From positions 1 through 64,000 of the forward strand of contig CAOKOL010000007.1 in the NCBI GenBank assembly GCA_948470335.1: a stretch of DNA of 64,000 bases, written 5' to 3'. The stretch is from an uncultured Lachnospiraceae bacterium (lineage in GTDB: Bacteria; Bacillota; Clostridia; Lachnospirales; Lachnospiraceae). A program made the translations under genes and the position numbers. Position 1 is the stretch's first letter. Every line of letters starts with the position of its first letter. This document shows positions 7,943-16,155 of this stretch, piece by piece. The notes beneath the pieces were generated by a model. The model had not been told where the DNA came from, did no database searches, and saw only the letters and a list, made by a program, of their open reading frames with translations.

Positions 7943-10786
7943 TTATCTTTGCCGATTTTCCTCAGGCTGATAGCATCCGCTTCTCTCTTTCAGCGCGATA
8001 GCATCGCTTGGTTCCTGATACCACAGAATGTTCTGAACCTCGTTCTCGAAATAGCTGCGCTCGTCGCTTCGTACCCTCTCGGTTTCTTTCAGGGCAACTT
8101 CCTCGCTGACCTTTTCGATCCGCACGCCTACCTGCTTGTAGCCGGGGATGGAACAGATCGGATCCAGGTTATGAGCGTCGGTAAGAACGTTCGCGCCTCC
8201 GCCGTAATGGAAAGGCATCCACGCCACGCCGGGCTCCAGCGTATCTTCGATACGAACCTCACAGTAAACGGTGCCTCTGGGCGAAGTAACGCTTACCCAG
8301 TCGCCCTCTTTCACCTTGTTCGCAAGGGCGTCATCCGCATTCAGCTCAATATAGTTTCTGGGAGCCGTATAGTGAATGGCGATGGTTCTGTCGGTCATGG
8401 TTCTGGTATGATAGTGGTACAGAATACGGCAGGTCATCAATGTGATGGGGTATTCTTCGTTCTCTGTCTCCGGAGAAGCCGCCCAGTCCATTGCTTTCAG
8501 CAGGCCGATACCGCCCTTTCTGCTGGGACCATTGACATGCAGCCGTGGCGTGCCGGGATGGTCTTCCGCAGGGCAGGGCCACTGAACGCCCTGGCCGTCC
8601 TTTGCAATCTTTTCGTATGTAATACCGGCGTAAGACGGCGTTACCGTCCGCATCTCGTTAAAGATGTCCTCTGCTTTGTCGTAGTGGCAGGAATAGCCCA
8701 GGCGGTTCATCAGTTCCATCAGAACCTCCCAGTCATTCTTGGACTGGCCTTTACGGGGCACGGCCTGACGTACCATCTGCACACGGCGCTCCGTATTGCT
8801 GAACGTACCGTCTTTCTCGGCGAAACAAGTAACCGGAAGCACGACATCGGCTTTTTCCGCCGTTTCTGTCAGGAACAGATCCTGTACCACGACGAAAGCC
8901 TTTTCCAGCGCATGTTCCACATGATGGGTGTCAGGGTCGGAAACCATGGGATTCTCGCCCATAATGTAAAGGACCTTTACCTTGTCTTCCAGAATGGCCG
9001 GTATCGTCTGCGTAACGGTCAGACCCTTGTTGGGACTCAGCGGAACGCCCCAAGCTTTCTCAAATTTCTCCTGAGCGGCCGGGTCAAATACTTTCTGGTA
9101 TGCGGGGTAGTCCGTAGGCAGCGCACCCATATCGCAGGCGCCCTGTACGTTGTTCTGACCACGCAGCGGGTTGATGCCGCAGCCTTCGTGGCCCAGATTT
9201 CCGGTAACAAGAGCAAGATTGCTCAGACTCATAACATTGTTGGTGCCGTTCAAATGCTGGGTAATACCCATAGCATAGGCGATGTAAGACTTATGCGTTG
9301 AAGCATACAGCCTGGCGGCCTTGATAATCAGATCCTTATCTACGCCGCAAATTTCCGCACCCTTTTCAGGCGTGTACGGTTTCACGCACTCGCGCAGTTC
9401 TTCAATACCTTCCGTATGAGCGGCGATATATTCCTTATCTTCCAGCCCTTCGGAGAAGATGATATTCAGCATGGTATTGGACAGCGCAACGCTGGTGCCT
9501 GGTTTAATCTGCAGATAAACATCCGCAATGTTGGCAAGGTCAATCCGCTTCGGGTCGGCTACGATCAGCTTCTTCCCTTCCGCGACAGCCTGCCGGATCA
9601 TCATTCCCATTACGGGATGTGCTTCGGTGGTGTTGGAACCTGTCACAAAAATGACATCCGCACTCTTCACATCCTCGATGGTGTTTGTCATGGCTCCTGA
9701 GCCTAACGTGGTTGCAAGACCTGCAACAGTAGAGCTATGTCAGAGACGGGCACAATGATCCACATTGTTCGTACCTACGGCAGCCCGCAGGAATTTCTGG
9801 AACAGATAATTGTCCTCATTGATGGTTCTGGCGGATGAGAATCCGGCAACGGCGTCCGGACCGAAATCACGCTTGGTCTCCTGAATCTTATCGGCGATCA
9901 GATCCAGTGCTTCATCCCAGGTAGCCTCCACAAGCTCGCCGTCCTTGCGGACCAGCGGCGTTTTCAGCCTCTGCTCGTTGTTTACAAAGTCGAAAGCAAA
10001 ACGGCCCTTTACGCAGAGCAACCCTTTGTTCACCGGGCCGTCCGCCGGTCTTGCGTCCACTACCTTGCCGTCCTTTACCAGAAGGTCGATCTGGCAGCCC
10101 ACGCCGCAGTAGGTGCAGGTGGTACGCACTTTTTCTGTCTCAAACACACGGAAGGGATTCTGTGCCTTTGTAGACAGCGCTCCCGTAGGACAGGCAGAAA
10201 CACAGCTACCGCATGACTCGCAGTTAGATTCTGACCAGTCCATGCCAAAGGCAGGGGAAATCACCGACCGGAACCCGCGCTGGGTCGTATCGATGGCGCC
10301 ACGGCCTACCAGCTTCTGGCAGGTATTAACGCATCTGTGACAGAGTATGCACAAATTCGGATTATATGTAAAGAATTTGTTGCTTCTGTCGATGGGCAGT
10401 GTAAATTCATCTTTCGGGAAGCTCGACTCTTTCACACCATACTGATGACAGTAATCCTGCAGCTTGCAATCGCCGTTGGCCTGGCAGGAAAAACACTGGG
10501 TATCATGATGGCTCATCAGAAGGTCGAGAACGCCGCGGCGGGCTTTTACCACCCGTTCGCTTTCCGTATGAATCACATTGCCTTCGGCAATGGGGAAGGT
10601 ACAAGCCGTTACCAGCTTGGGACTGCCCTCAATTTCCACCATACACATACGGCAGGAACCTTCGGGAGTCAGATGCTTCATATAACAGAGCGTAGGAATC
10701 TCAATTCCATACTGCTGCGCAGCCTGAAGTATCGTCGTACCTTCCGCAACCCTCACGGCGATGCCGTTAATCGTTGCATGAATCAT
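7943..10786 (-). CDS. fdhF: Selenocysteine-containing formate dehydrogenase, catalytic subunit
   Basis: A 947-residue molybdo- or tungstopterin formate dehydrogenase interrupted by an in-frame UGA at 9740-9742, read as selenocysteine 349 in the motif DHCARL-Sec-HSS. Both halves are in one frame and each continues the family alignment. The N-terminal part is NuoG/HydA-like: [2Fe-2S] (Cys34, 45, 48, 62), a second cluster (Cys98, 101, 107, 113), two [4Fe-4S] (Cys146-156 and Cys189-199). The Fe4S4 site of the pterin enzyme (Cys224, 227, 231, 258) follows, then the catalytic domains and the C-terminal dinucleotide-binding barrel. Sec, with a downstream His, ligates Mo or W and oxidises formate or reduces CO2. 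It starts at ATG 10786 with AAGGAGG upstream, behind a strong promoter (10853-10881). It is the first gene of fdhF-hylC-hylB-hylA. selA, selB and selC must be elsewhere. Confidence 0.95.
9711..9742 (-). promoter_or_regulatory. Bacterial SECIS element directing Sec insertion in fdhF
   Basis: The UGA (9740-9742) is followed on the minus strand by a hairpin GTTGCA-GGTCT-TGCAAC at 9711-9727. The loop GGUCU matches the SelB-binding loop of Escherichia coli fdhF as I recall it, and begins 18 bases after the UGA, the same distance as there. This argues against a nonsense mutation. Confidence 0.9.
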
Positions 10787-10821
10787 AATGGTACATTCCT
10801 CCTTGTTAAAATCATAAAAAA

Positions 10822-10834
10822 TAGACAGTGTCTA
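10822..10834. promoter_or_regulatory. Palindrome in the fdhF 5' leader
   Basis: TAGACA-G-TGTCTA is a 13-base perfect palindrome between the fdhF promoter and its ribosome-binding site. On the minus strand it is followed by six T, so it may be a repressor operator or a short attenuator hairpin. I cannot tell which. Confidence 0.4.
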
Positions 10835-10852
10835 GTTTCTTAATCATCTTCA

Positions 10853-10881
10853 ATTATAAAACCCTGTTACGTTCCTGTCAA
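10853..10881 (-). promoter_or_regulatory. Strong promoter of the fdhF-hylCBA operon
   Basis: On the minus strand perfect consensus boxes TTGACA and TATAAT are separated by 17 bases. This would give high housekeeping-sigma transcription unless repressed, for example at the palindrome just downstream. Confidence 0.85.
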
Positions 10882-11116
10882 CCCGAATTTTGTGTATTTT
10901 GCCTTTTTCTTGCCCTTTTTTACGTTTTTTGTCGTACACTTTTCTAAAAACGAACGGTTTTTACAGAATGTTTTTGTTATAAATGCTCAGAAAGTATTCA
11001 CAAACAAATCAGACAACTTCTGCTTTACGACCTTGTTTCATGCTGGTGTTCCGCCTGGCCTTCTCCATAAAAATACGGTATCTCATAAAATATACAAACG
11101 ATATGGTGTCTGACTT
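10882..11116. other. AT-rich gap between DUF364 and the fdhF promoter
   Basis: No gene is supported in these 235 bases. On the minus strand there are T- and A-rich runs, a small AAAAC/GTTTT hairpin near 10940, and a separated TCAGACA/TGTCTGA inverted repeat about 100 bases apart. None makes a convincing terminator. Confidence 0.35.
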
Positions 11117-11899
11117 TTATATTTTATGTGTCACAACCGCGTTTTTATGGATCATGTATGGCGACAGGCTGCTGATCCCCGCCGCCAGGGAAATCAGTTT
11201 AAAAATCTCCCTCCTGTGTTCGTTTTTCCACCAGGCGCCTGCCAGACGGCTGACCTTCGTATCCCGGAACCCTTCCGGGAACATGGGTGTGGAAGTTCCC
11301 ACCAGCACGATCTCCCTGGCATTCTGACAGAGCTCCAGCAGAGAGTCAATCGTGCCGTTTATGGTGGTGGTCCCGGAAAGAATCACCACATCGCAGGCCG
11401 GCAACAGGTCTTTTTCCTGCTCCGTGGGGAATACATCCGGTGCGCCGCCGCGCAGATATACCCCATGGTCAAATACCGCCAGTTTTCCCGCCATTGTTTT
11501 TATCCTGGCGGCTACGGGACGGATATAACCTACCATTCCCACCGTATCCTCCCGGCCGATTTCCACGCCGAAGGGCTGTCCGGATTTCTCATCATCCGCT
11601 ATGCCGGCCACGGACCGGGAAGCGGCATCCAGCACCGCCGCTCCGATGGCCCGCTGTACGTCGTCCCCTCCGCTGACCACCCATCCGGCAATCTCGCCGG
11701 CCGGCTTTCCCTCCGCCTGCTGCGCAAAGGGGAATGCAGAACAGCCGTTTGGTAATTCTTCCCGCATCACATAGGATACACCCACACTCCCGTCGCTGAG
11801 ACAGCAGCCGATCAGAGAAATCCCCACCATCAGTTCTTCCACCGTCTTCCCCGCAAGACAGGGTGCGGCCGCCGCCAGCACCTGATCCATCAGAGCCAT
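11117..11899 (-). CDS. DUF364 (putative heavy-metal chelation) protein
   Basis: The 260-residue protein resembles the DUF4213/DUF364 family. The N-terminal half has an enolase-like stretch (GISLIGCCLSDGSVGVSY), and the C-terminal half has the Rossmann-like segment ACDVVILSGTTTINGTIDSLL with VLVGTSTPMFPEGF. Family members are called putative metal-chelating proteins from structure, and no reaction is established. Here it sits between formate dehydrogenase and a metal-type ABC transporter, which suggests a role in Mo/W handling (inference). It starts at ATG 11899 with AGGAGG 9 bases upstream. Two tandem copies of the conserved RNA element fill its leader. Confidence 0.8.
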   Translation of the reverse strand: MALMDQVLAAAAPCLAGKTVEELMVGISLIGCCLSDGSVGVSYVMREELPNGCSAFPFAQQAEGKPAGEIAGWVVSGGDDVQRAIGAAVLDAASRSVAGIADDEKSGQPFGVEIGREDTVGMVGYIRPVAARIKTMAGKLAVFDHGVYLRGGAPDVFPTEQEKDLLPACDVVILSGTTTINGTIDSLLELCQNAREIVLVGTSTPMFPEGFRDTKVSRLAGAWWKNEHRREIFKLISLAAGISSLSPYMIHKNAVVTHKI

Positions 11900-11920
11900 A
11901 ATTTTGTTCCTCCTATTTTC

Positions 11921-12028
11921 AGTTCCGCTACAGTCCTGCTAAGCCCCCTGGTTCTGGAAGGATTTCCGGCCGATTACTCGTCCATAAATCCTTCCGGGGC
12001 TTATCCGGACTTCCGCTGTTGGATTTTG
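11921..12028 (-). promoter_or_regulatory. Conserved ~100-nt RNA element, copy B1 (DUF364 leader, proximal)
   Basis: On the minus strand: AAGCCCC/GGGGCTT stem, then GGAAGGATTT/AAATCCTTCC (10 bp, perfect), a conserved internal loop (TTTATGGACG facing CGGCCGGAAA) and a CGA-GUAA-UCG tip. Stem sequences differ from copies A while pairing is kept. It ends with GCGGAACT followed by AGGAGG. Confidence 0.65.
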
Positions 12029-12136
12029 AGTTCCGCTACAGTCCTGCTAAGCCCCCTGGTTCTGGAAGGATTTCCGGCCGATTACTCGTCCATAAATCCT
12101 TCCGGGGCTTATCCGGACTTTCGCTGTTGGGATTCA
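12029..12136 (-). promoter_or_regulatory. Conserved ~100-nt RNA element, copy B2 (DUF364 leader, distal)
   Basis: A nearly identical direct repeat of B1 with a 108-base period, differing only at the edges. The near identity implies a recent tandem duplication or strong constraint. Confidence 0.63.
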
Positions 12137-12150
12137 AGTTCCGCTGCAGC
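12137..12150 (-). repeat. Third, truncated copy of the element tail
   Basis: CTGCAGCGGAACT on the minus strand repeats only the 3' end of the B elements, immediately after the stop of the lipoprotein gene. It marks the boundary of the tandem duplication. Confidence 0.5.
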
Positions 12151-12151
12151 C

Positions 12152-13012
12152 TTAGTTAGACTGCTCTAACGGCTGAATAATCACCACGTCTCCGATCTTG
12201 CCGCTGGCGATGGTCATATCCCCGAAAGACCCGCTGACGGCGCCGGACAGCGTGCCCCTGATCTCACCGACTGCGATGTAGTCCGGCTCCACCGGGATAT
12301 GAAATTTGTCCGTGGCACAGACGGTATAGGAGGCTTCCGCATCCCACCCCACCATATTCAGCAGATCTGCCACAACATACTGGGTTCCTGTCACTACGGA
12401 AACGATCCCTTCTCCCTCAGCGGTGACGGCATAGAAGAAATCCGGAATTTCCAGACCGGTGTCCGGGTTTACCAGTACCGGCGGATTCCCCGACTGGAAA
12501 TCGTCGATGATCACATACATCCCGGCAAATTCCTCCGCGGAAACCATAACGGCTTCTTCCGACGTATTGGTGACGGTCAGCTCTCCCGCCGGCTTCTCGG
12601 TGAGAAATGCCAGAACATAGTCCATGGCATAAGCCTGAACCTGGCCGTCTTTGTAGGCAATGGTTTCCGGAACCGGAGCCGTCGCTTCCGTATAGAAACC
12701 GTCTCTGGGATTGCGCAGCGTATTCTGCAAAATCACCAGATGCTTCCGGACAGGCAGCTCGTCATAGGGAACCATAATATCCCTGTAATGAGGTGCCGCC
12801 GTCGTCTCCGCCTCCGCCGTACCCTCTGCCTCCGAAGCGGCAGACCCTGCGGAACCGTTGGCTCCGGCCGTCTCTGTCTCTGCGGCAGTTTCCTCATTTG
12901 CTGTCGTGGCAGCCGCCGCCGTCGTGTCTTTTTCCCCGAAACCATTGCCGCAGCCTGCGGCCAGCGCCGTCACAAGTGTCAGCGCAAGCATCCATATCAA
13001 TCTCTTTTTCAT
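12152..13012 (-). CDS. Lipoprotein of a metal-type ABC transporter locus
   Basis: A 286-residue predicted lipoprotein: signal peptide MKKRLIWMLALTLVTALAAGC with lipobox LAAGC at about residue 21, a Thr/Ala/Glu-rich linker to about residue 75, then a globular domain. The C-terminal part (DLLNMVGWDAEASYTVCATD) distantly resembles the sulfite-oxidase-like molybdopterin-binding fold, but I am not sure. It is exported to the outer face of the membrane. The ATG at 13012 is chosen because AGGGGGAGAGG lies just upstream. It follows the ABC ATPase gene and resembles the second lipoprotein (16156-17256) in layout, so both may work with the transporter between them. Confidence 0.7.
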   Translation of the reverse strand: MKKRLIWMLALTLVTALAAGCGNGFGEKDTTAAAATTANEETAAETETAGANGSAGSAASEAEGTAEAETTAAPHYRDIMVPYDELPVRKHLVILQNTLRNPRDGFYTEATAPVPETIAYKDGQVQAYAMDYVLAFLTEKPAGELTVTNTSEEAVMVSAEEFAGMYVIIDDFQSGNPPVLVNPDTGLEIPDFFYAVTAEGEGIVSVVTGTQYVVADLLNMVGWDAEASYTVCATDKFHIPVEPDYIAVGEIRGTLSGAVSGSFGDMTIASGKIGDVVIIQPLEQSN

Positions 13013-13049
13013 CAATCCTCTCCCCCTTCGGTTCATTGCCGCCCGTTCC

Positions 13050-13856
13050 TTATCCCAGGTCCGGGTCACAGAAACAGGTCTCTCTGCCGCCGGACACCGC
13101 CCTGTGTATCCGCACCGGCACCCCATAAGTCTTTGTCAGGTTTTCCTCGGTCATTACCTGATCCACCGCACCTGCCGCCACCATTCCTTCATAGTTCATC
13201 ATCGCAACAGACGTTCCGATATTCCACACATGATTTGGAAAATGACTGGTCATCACAATCGTAATGCCCCTGGCGGAAAGCTTCTTCACCGTCCGCAGCA
13301 CCATGGCCTGGTTTTTAAAATCCAGATGGGACGTAGGCTCGTCAAACAAAATAATCTCCGGCTCCTGACACATGGTCCGGGCAATCAGCACCAACTGGCG
13401 CTCTCCCCCCGAAATCTGGGTATAACTCTTTTCCGCCAGATGGCCAATGCCCAGCTCACGCATAATGCCGTATGCATGCGCCGTATCTTTTTCCGATGGT
13501 GTTCCCATCACCCCCAGATAAGGCGTACGTCCCATCCGCACCACCTCCAGAGAGGTATAGGGAAAAGGGGCGCTGTGCTCCTGATAGACAATGCCGAGAA
13601 TCCGGGCCAGTTGACTGACACTATATTCCTTTACGTCACGGCCGTTGATCACCACCTGCCCCCGGGACAAAGGAAAAGCGCCGCTGATACAGTTGAACAG
13701 GGTTGTCTTTCCGCATCCGTTAGGACCCAGCAGACAGAAACACTCCCCTTCCGGAATATCCAGATTCACATCTTTCCAGACCGAACGGACGCCATCATAA
13801 CTGAAAGCAGCGTTTCTGACAGATATCTTTGGTCCCCTCCCCATTTCCGATTCCAT
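13050..13856 (-). CDS. FecE-type ABC transporter ATP-binding protein (metal/oxyanion uptake)
   Basis: A 268-residue ATPase with Walker A GPNGCGKTT, signature ISGGERQL, and Walker B IILFDEPTSHLD followed by the switch His in TSHFPNH. It belongs to the group that powers uptake of iron-siderophores, cobalamin, haem and, for MolC-like members, molybdate. The ATG at 13856 overlaps the permease stop (TGATG) and has AGGAGG 9 bases upstream, so translation is coupled. Its place in a Mo/W cofactor island favours molybdate or tungstate (inference); a siderophore system remains possible. Confidence 0.85.
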   Translation of the reverse strand: MESEMGRGPKISVRNAAFSYDGVRSVWKDVNLDIPEGECFCLLGPNGCGKTTLFNCISGAFPLSRGQVVINGRDVKEYSVSQLARILGIVYQEHSAPFPYTSLEVVRMGRTPYLGVMGTPSEKDTAHAYGIMRELGIGHLAEKSYTQISGGERQLVLIARTMCQEPEIILFDEPTSHLDFKNQAMVLRTVKKLSARGITIVMTSHFPNHVWNIGTSVAMMNYEGMVAAGAVDQVMTEENLTKTYGVPVRIHRAVSGGRETCFCDPDLG

Positions 13857-14893
13857 CACTGCCAGCCTCCTCTCGTCTTCCTCAGCAGATAGGCAAATAC
13901 CGGCGCACCGATGACGGCAGTCAAAATCCCCAGCGGAATCTCATTCGCGGACACCAGCCGGCACAGGTTGTCAATCACCATCAGATAGGCCGCTCCGGCC
14001 AGCATGGTAGCCGGAATCAGCACTTTATGGTCCGGCCCCACAATCATCCGGCAGAAATGAGGAATTACCTGACCTACCCAGCCGATAATCCCGCAGAATG
14101 CCACGGATATGGAGGTAATCACCGTGGTACACAGGATAATCAGCAGCTTATACCGCTCACTGTTAACCCCCAGTGCTCTGGCCTCCCGGTCGCCCATGGA
14201 AAGAATGTTCAGCTTCCAGCGAATCACATACAGCCCGGCCATGGAAGCCAGATAAGGCCATACCGCAATCAGCAGATCATCAAAGGTCACATTGCTCAGG
14301 CTGCCCATCAGCCAGAAAGTGATAGCCGGCAGCTTCTCCTCCGCATCCGCCGTATATTTTACCACCGACAGCATGGCCTGGAAAAAAGCGGATACCACCA
14401 TACCGGACAGCACCAGCATCAGAATCGGCGTAGACTTATAAATATGAGCCAGAAAATAAGTGACCGCCACGGCGGCCAGCCCGCATATAAAAGCGGCCAA
14501 CTGAATTCCCAGGGCGTTAAAGCCCCAGACAATGCCCAAAGCGGCTCCGAAACTGGCTCCGGCAGATACGCCCAGTACGAAGGGATCCACCAGCGGATTC
14601 TGGAACATCCCCTGAAAGGAAGCGCCGGCCATGGACAGCCCGGCCCCGATCAGCGCCGCCATAATGGCTCTGGGCAGACGGACCGTTACCACCACTGTCC
14701 GGGCAGAGTCGGTCCAGGTTATCGGAATACCGGCGTCCATTCCAAAAAGCTGCAGAAAACTGCTCCACAGGATTTTCAGCACCTCCGCCGGCGACACCAG
14801 ATACCTGCCCAGAAACAAAGACACAATAAACAGCAGAGCGGGCAAAGCCGCCATCAGAACCCAGAACAGCTTAGAAGGTTTTTTCTCTGTCAT
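13856..14893 (-). CDS. FecCD-family ABC transporter permease
   Basis: A 345-residue polytopic protein of usual FecCD/BtuC length with about ten hydrophobic segments. Family landmarks are LPRAIMAALIGAGLSMAGASFQGMFQNPLVDPFVLGVSAGASFGA split over residues ~75-120, and the coupling-region motif GIIGWVGQVIPHFCRM near residue 270. It forms the membrane channel with the adjacent ATPase and substrate-binding lipoprotein. The start overlaps the stop of the upstream gene by ATGA, as expected in a tight operon. Confidence 0.88.
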   Translation of the reverse strand: MTEKKPSKLFWVLMAALPALLFIVSLFLGRYLVSPAEVLKILWSSFLQLFGMDAGIPITWTDSARTVVVTVRLPRAIMAALIGAGLSMAGASFQGMFQNPLVDPFVLGVSAGASFGAALGIVWGFNALGIQLAAFICGLAAVAVTYFLAHIYKSTPILMLVLSGMVVSAFFQAMLSVVKYTADAEEKLPAITFWLMGSLSNVTFDDLLIAVWPYLASMAGLYVIRWKLNILSMGDREARALGVNSERYKLLIILCTTVITSISVAFCGIIGWVGQVIPHFCRMIVGPDHKVLIPATMLAGAAYLMVIDNLCRLVSANEIPLGILTAVIGAPVFAYLLRKTRGGWQ

Positions 14894-16086
14894 TCTTCCG
14901 CTTCCACCTGATCGAACCAGCCGTCCAGCACATGCTGTGCTTCTTCGGCCGTCAGCTCATATTCATAAAATTCCCTGTAGTAATACTGAATTTCCTCCAC
15001 CATATCAATATCCGCAAACAGCTCCGGCTGGAGGATGGTAGAAAGCCAGAGCACCATCAGCGTGGTGGTGGAACCTTTGTCCAGGAAAAATACGCCTGCG
15101 GGAATGCGGTAAATCTGCTTGTTCTGAACAGCCTGCAAGGAAGCCCATCTCTCGTTTTGATACAGATCCTGTTCCACCAGCTCCGGATAGCCCCCATGAT
15201 TGTCCACCAGGATTATCTCCGGATCCCAGGTAAACATCTGCTCTCTTGTAATCTCCGGGAAATTGCCGCTGACCCCGTCGGGGCCGATCAGCTTCCCTCC
15301 CGCCAGCCAGATTTCATACCAGCGGTTTTTTAACACATAAGTGGAAAGGACATTTTCTCCCCAGGTATTGCTCCAGTATACGCTGCTGCGCTGTTCGTCG
15401 GTAAGGGAACCGGTCCTCTCATAGATCATCCGCAGTGTCTTATCACAGTAAGCATACCAGCGCTCCGCTTTCTCGGCGGCTTTCTCATCCTGTAAAAGCA
15501 CCGCAAAGGTACGGACCGGATATGTAGTAGTCTCGATATAGCTGTCAATGGTCTGTGACTGTGCTTCCTCCAGCGTATCCAGCAGCCCCGTATTTACTGT
15601 CAGCACCGCCGCAGGAATCTTTGCATTGTCAAACTTTTTCAGCTCCGTCTCATTGTCATAGTAGATCACCAGATCAATGTCATTTTGGAGATAATCTTCG
15701 ATGTTAACCGAAGAACTGGGATTTGCCGCTATGCCTAAGTAATCGGCCAGATCGGGATTCGTAAGCAGGGCGATGGGATAATTGGTGGTGTGTCCGCTTT
15801 TTACCATCACGACCCGGTCTTTTGCCCCCAACATAAAGGCCATCTCATAGGAGGGGCCGGAAACAGCTGCGATACGCGCCGGAGGCTCCGTCACCGTCAC
15901 CTGTCTGCCAATGATATCCGTCACGGTCACGGCCCCTTCCGCCTGGGTTTCTCCGGTATCGGATTGTTCTTCCTGACTCTGAGAAACGGTCTCCGAAGCT
16001 GCCGGTGTATCGGCGCGGCAGGCGCAGCTTTCCACGGCCAGCAGGATACACAGCGCAAATGTTAAAATCCTTTTCGATACTTTCAA
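14890..16086 (-). CDS. Substrate-binding lipoprotein of the FecBCD/MolABC-type transporter
   Basis: A 398-residue TroA/BtuF-fold binding protein. After the signal segment (MKVSKRILTFALCILLAVESC) comes VTVTDIIGRQVTVTEPPARIAAV, the usual opening of class III binding proteins, then lobes joined by a long helix. The ligand cannot be read from sequence. FecB-type members bind siderophores and cobalamin, while the MolA branch binds molybdate and tungstate. The TTG at 16086 is preferred over ATG 16104 because GGAGG lies 8 bases upstream and the resulting signal peptide is clean. The lipobox (VESC) is slightly atypical. It is first in the three-gene transporter unit. Confidence 0.83.
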   Translation of the reverse strand: MKVSKRILTFALCILLAVESCACRADTPAASETVSQSQEEQSDTGETQAEGAVTVTDIIGRQVTVTEPPARIAAVSGPSYEMAFMLGAKDRVVMVKSGHTTNYPIALLTNPDLADYLGIAANPSSSVNIEDYLQNDIDLVIYYDNETELKKFDNAKIPAAVLTVNTGLLDTLEEAQSQTIDSYIETTTYPVRTFAVLLQDEKAAEKAERWYAYCDKTLRMIYERTGSLTDEQRSSVYWSNTWGENVLSTYVLKNRWYEIWLAGGKLIGPDGVSGNFPEITREQMFTWDPEIILVDNHGGYPELVEQDLYQNERWASLQAVQNKQIYRIPAGVFFLDKGSTTTLMVLWLSTILQPELFADIDMVEEIQYYYREFYEYELTAEEAQHVLDGWFDQVEAEE

Positions 16087-16155
16087 TCTGATTTCCTCCG
16101 TCATGTCAGGACAGCCGGACCGCTCTTTGGCAGTCCTCCATGGATACGCCTGAAA

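Noticed and set aside
7928..9301. Plus-strand 457-codon frame
   Set aside because: Antisense to fdhF, which is supported by strong motifs. It has no family resemblance.
7943..10786. Two separate genes or a pseudogene for formate dehydrogenase
   Set aside because: The only interruption is a UGA at the selenocysteine position with a correctly placed SECIS hairpin. Both halves are full and in one frame.
12299..13264. Long plus-strand frames opposite the lipoprotein and ABC ATPase genes
   Set aside because: Arg/His/Pro-rich products typical of the reverse complement of GC-rich coding sequence, without start signals.
13050..16086. Confident call of an iron-siderophore transporter
   Set aside because: The family also includes molybdate/tungstate and cobalamin systems, and the neighbourhood is Mo/W-related. 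The substrate is left open.
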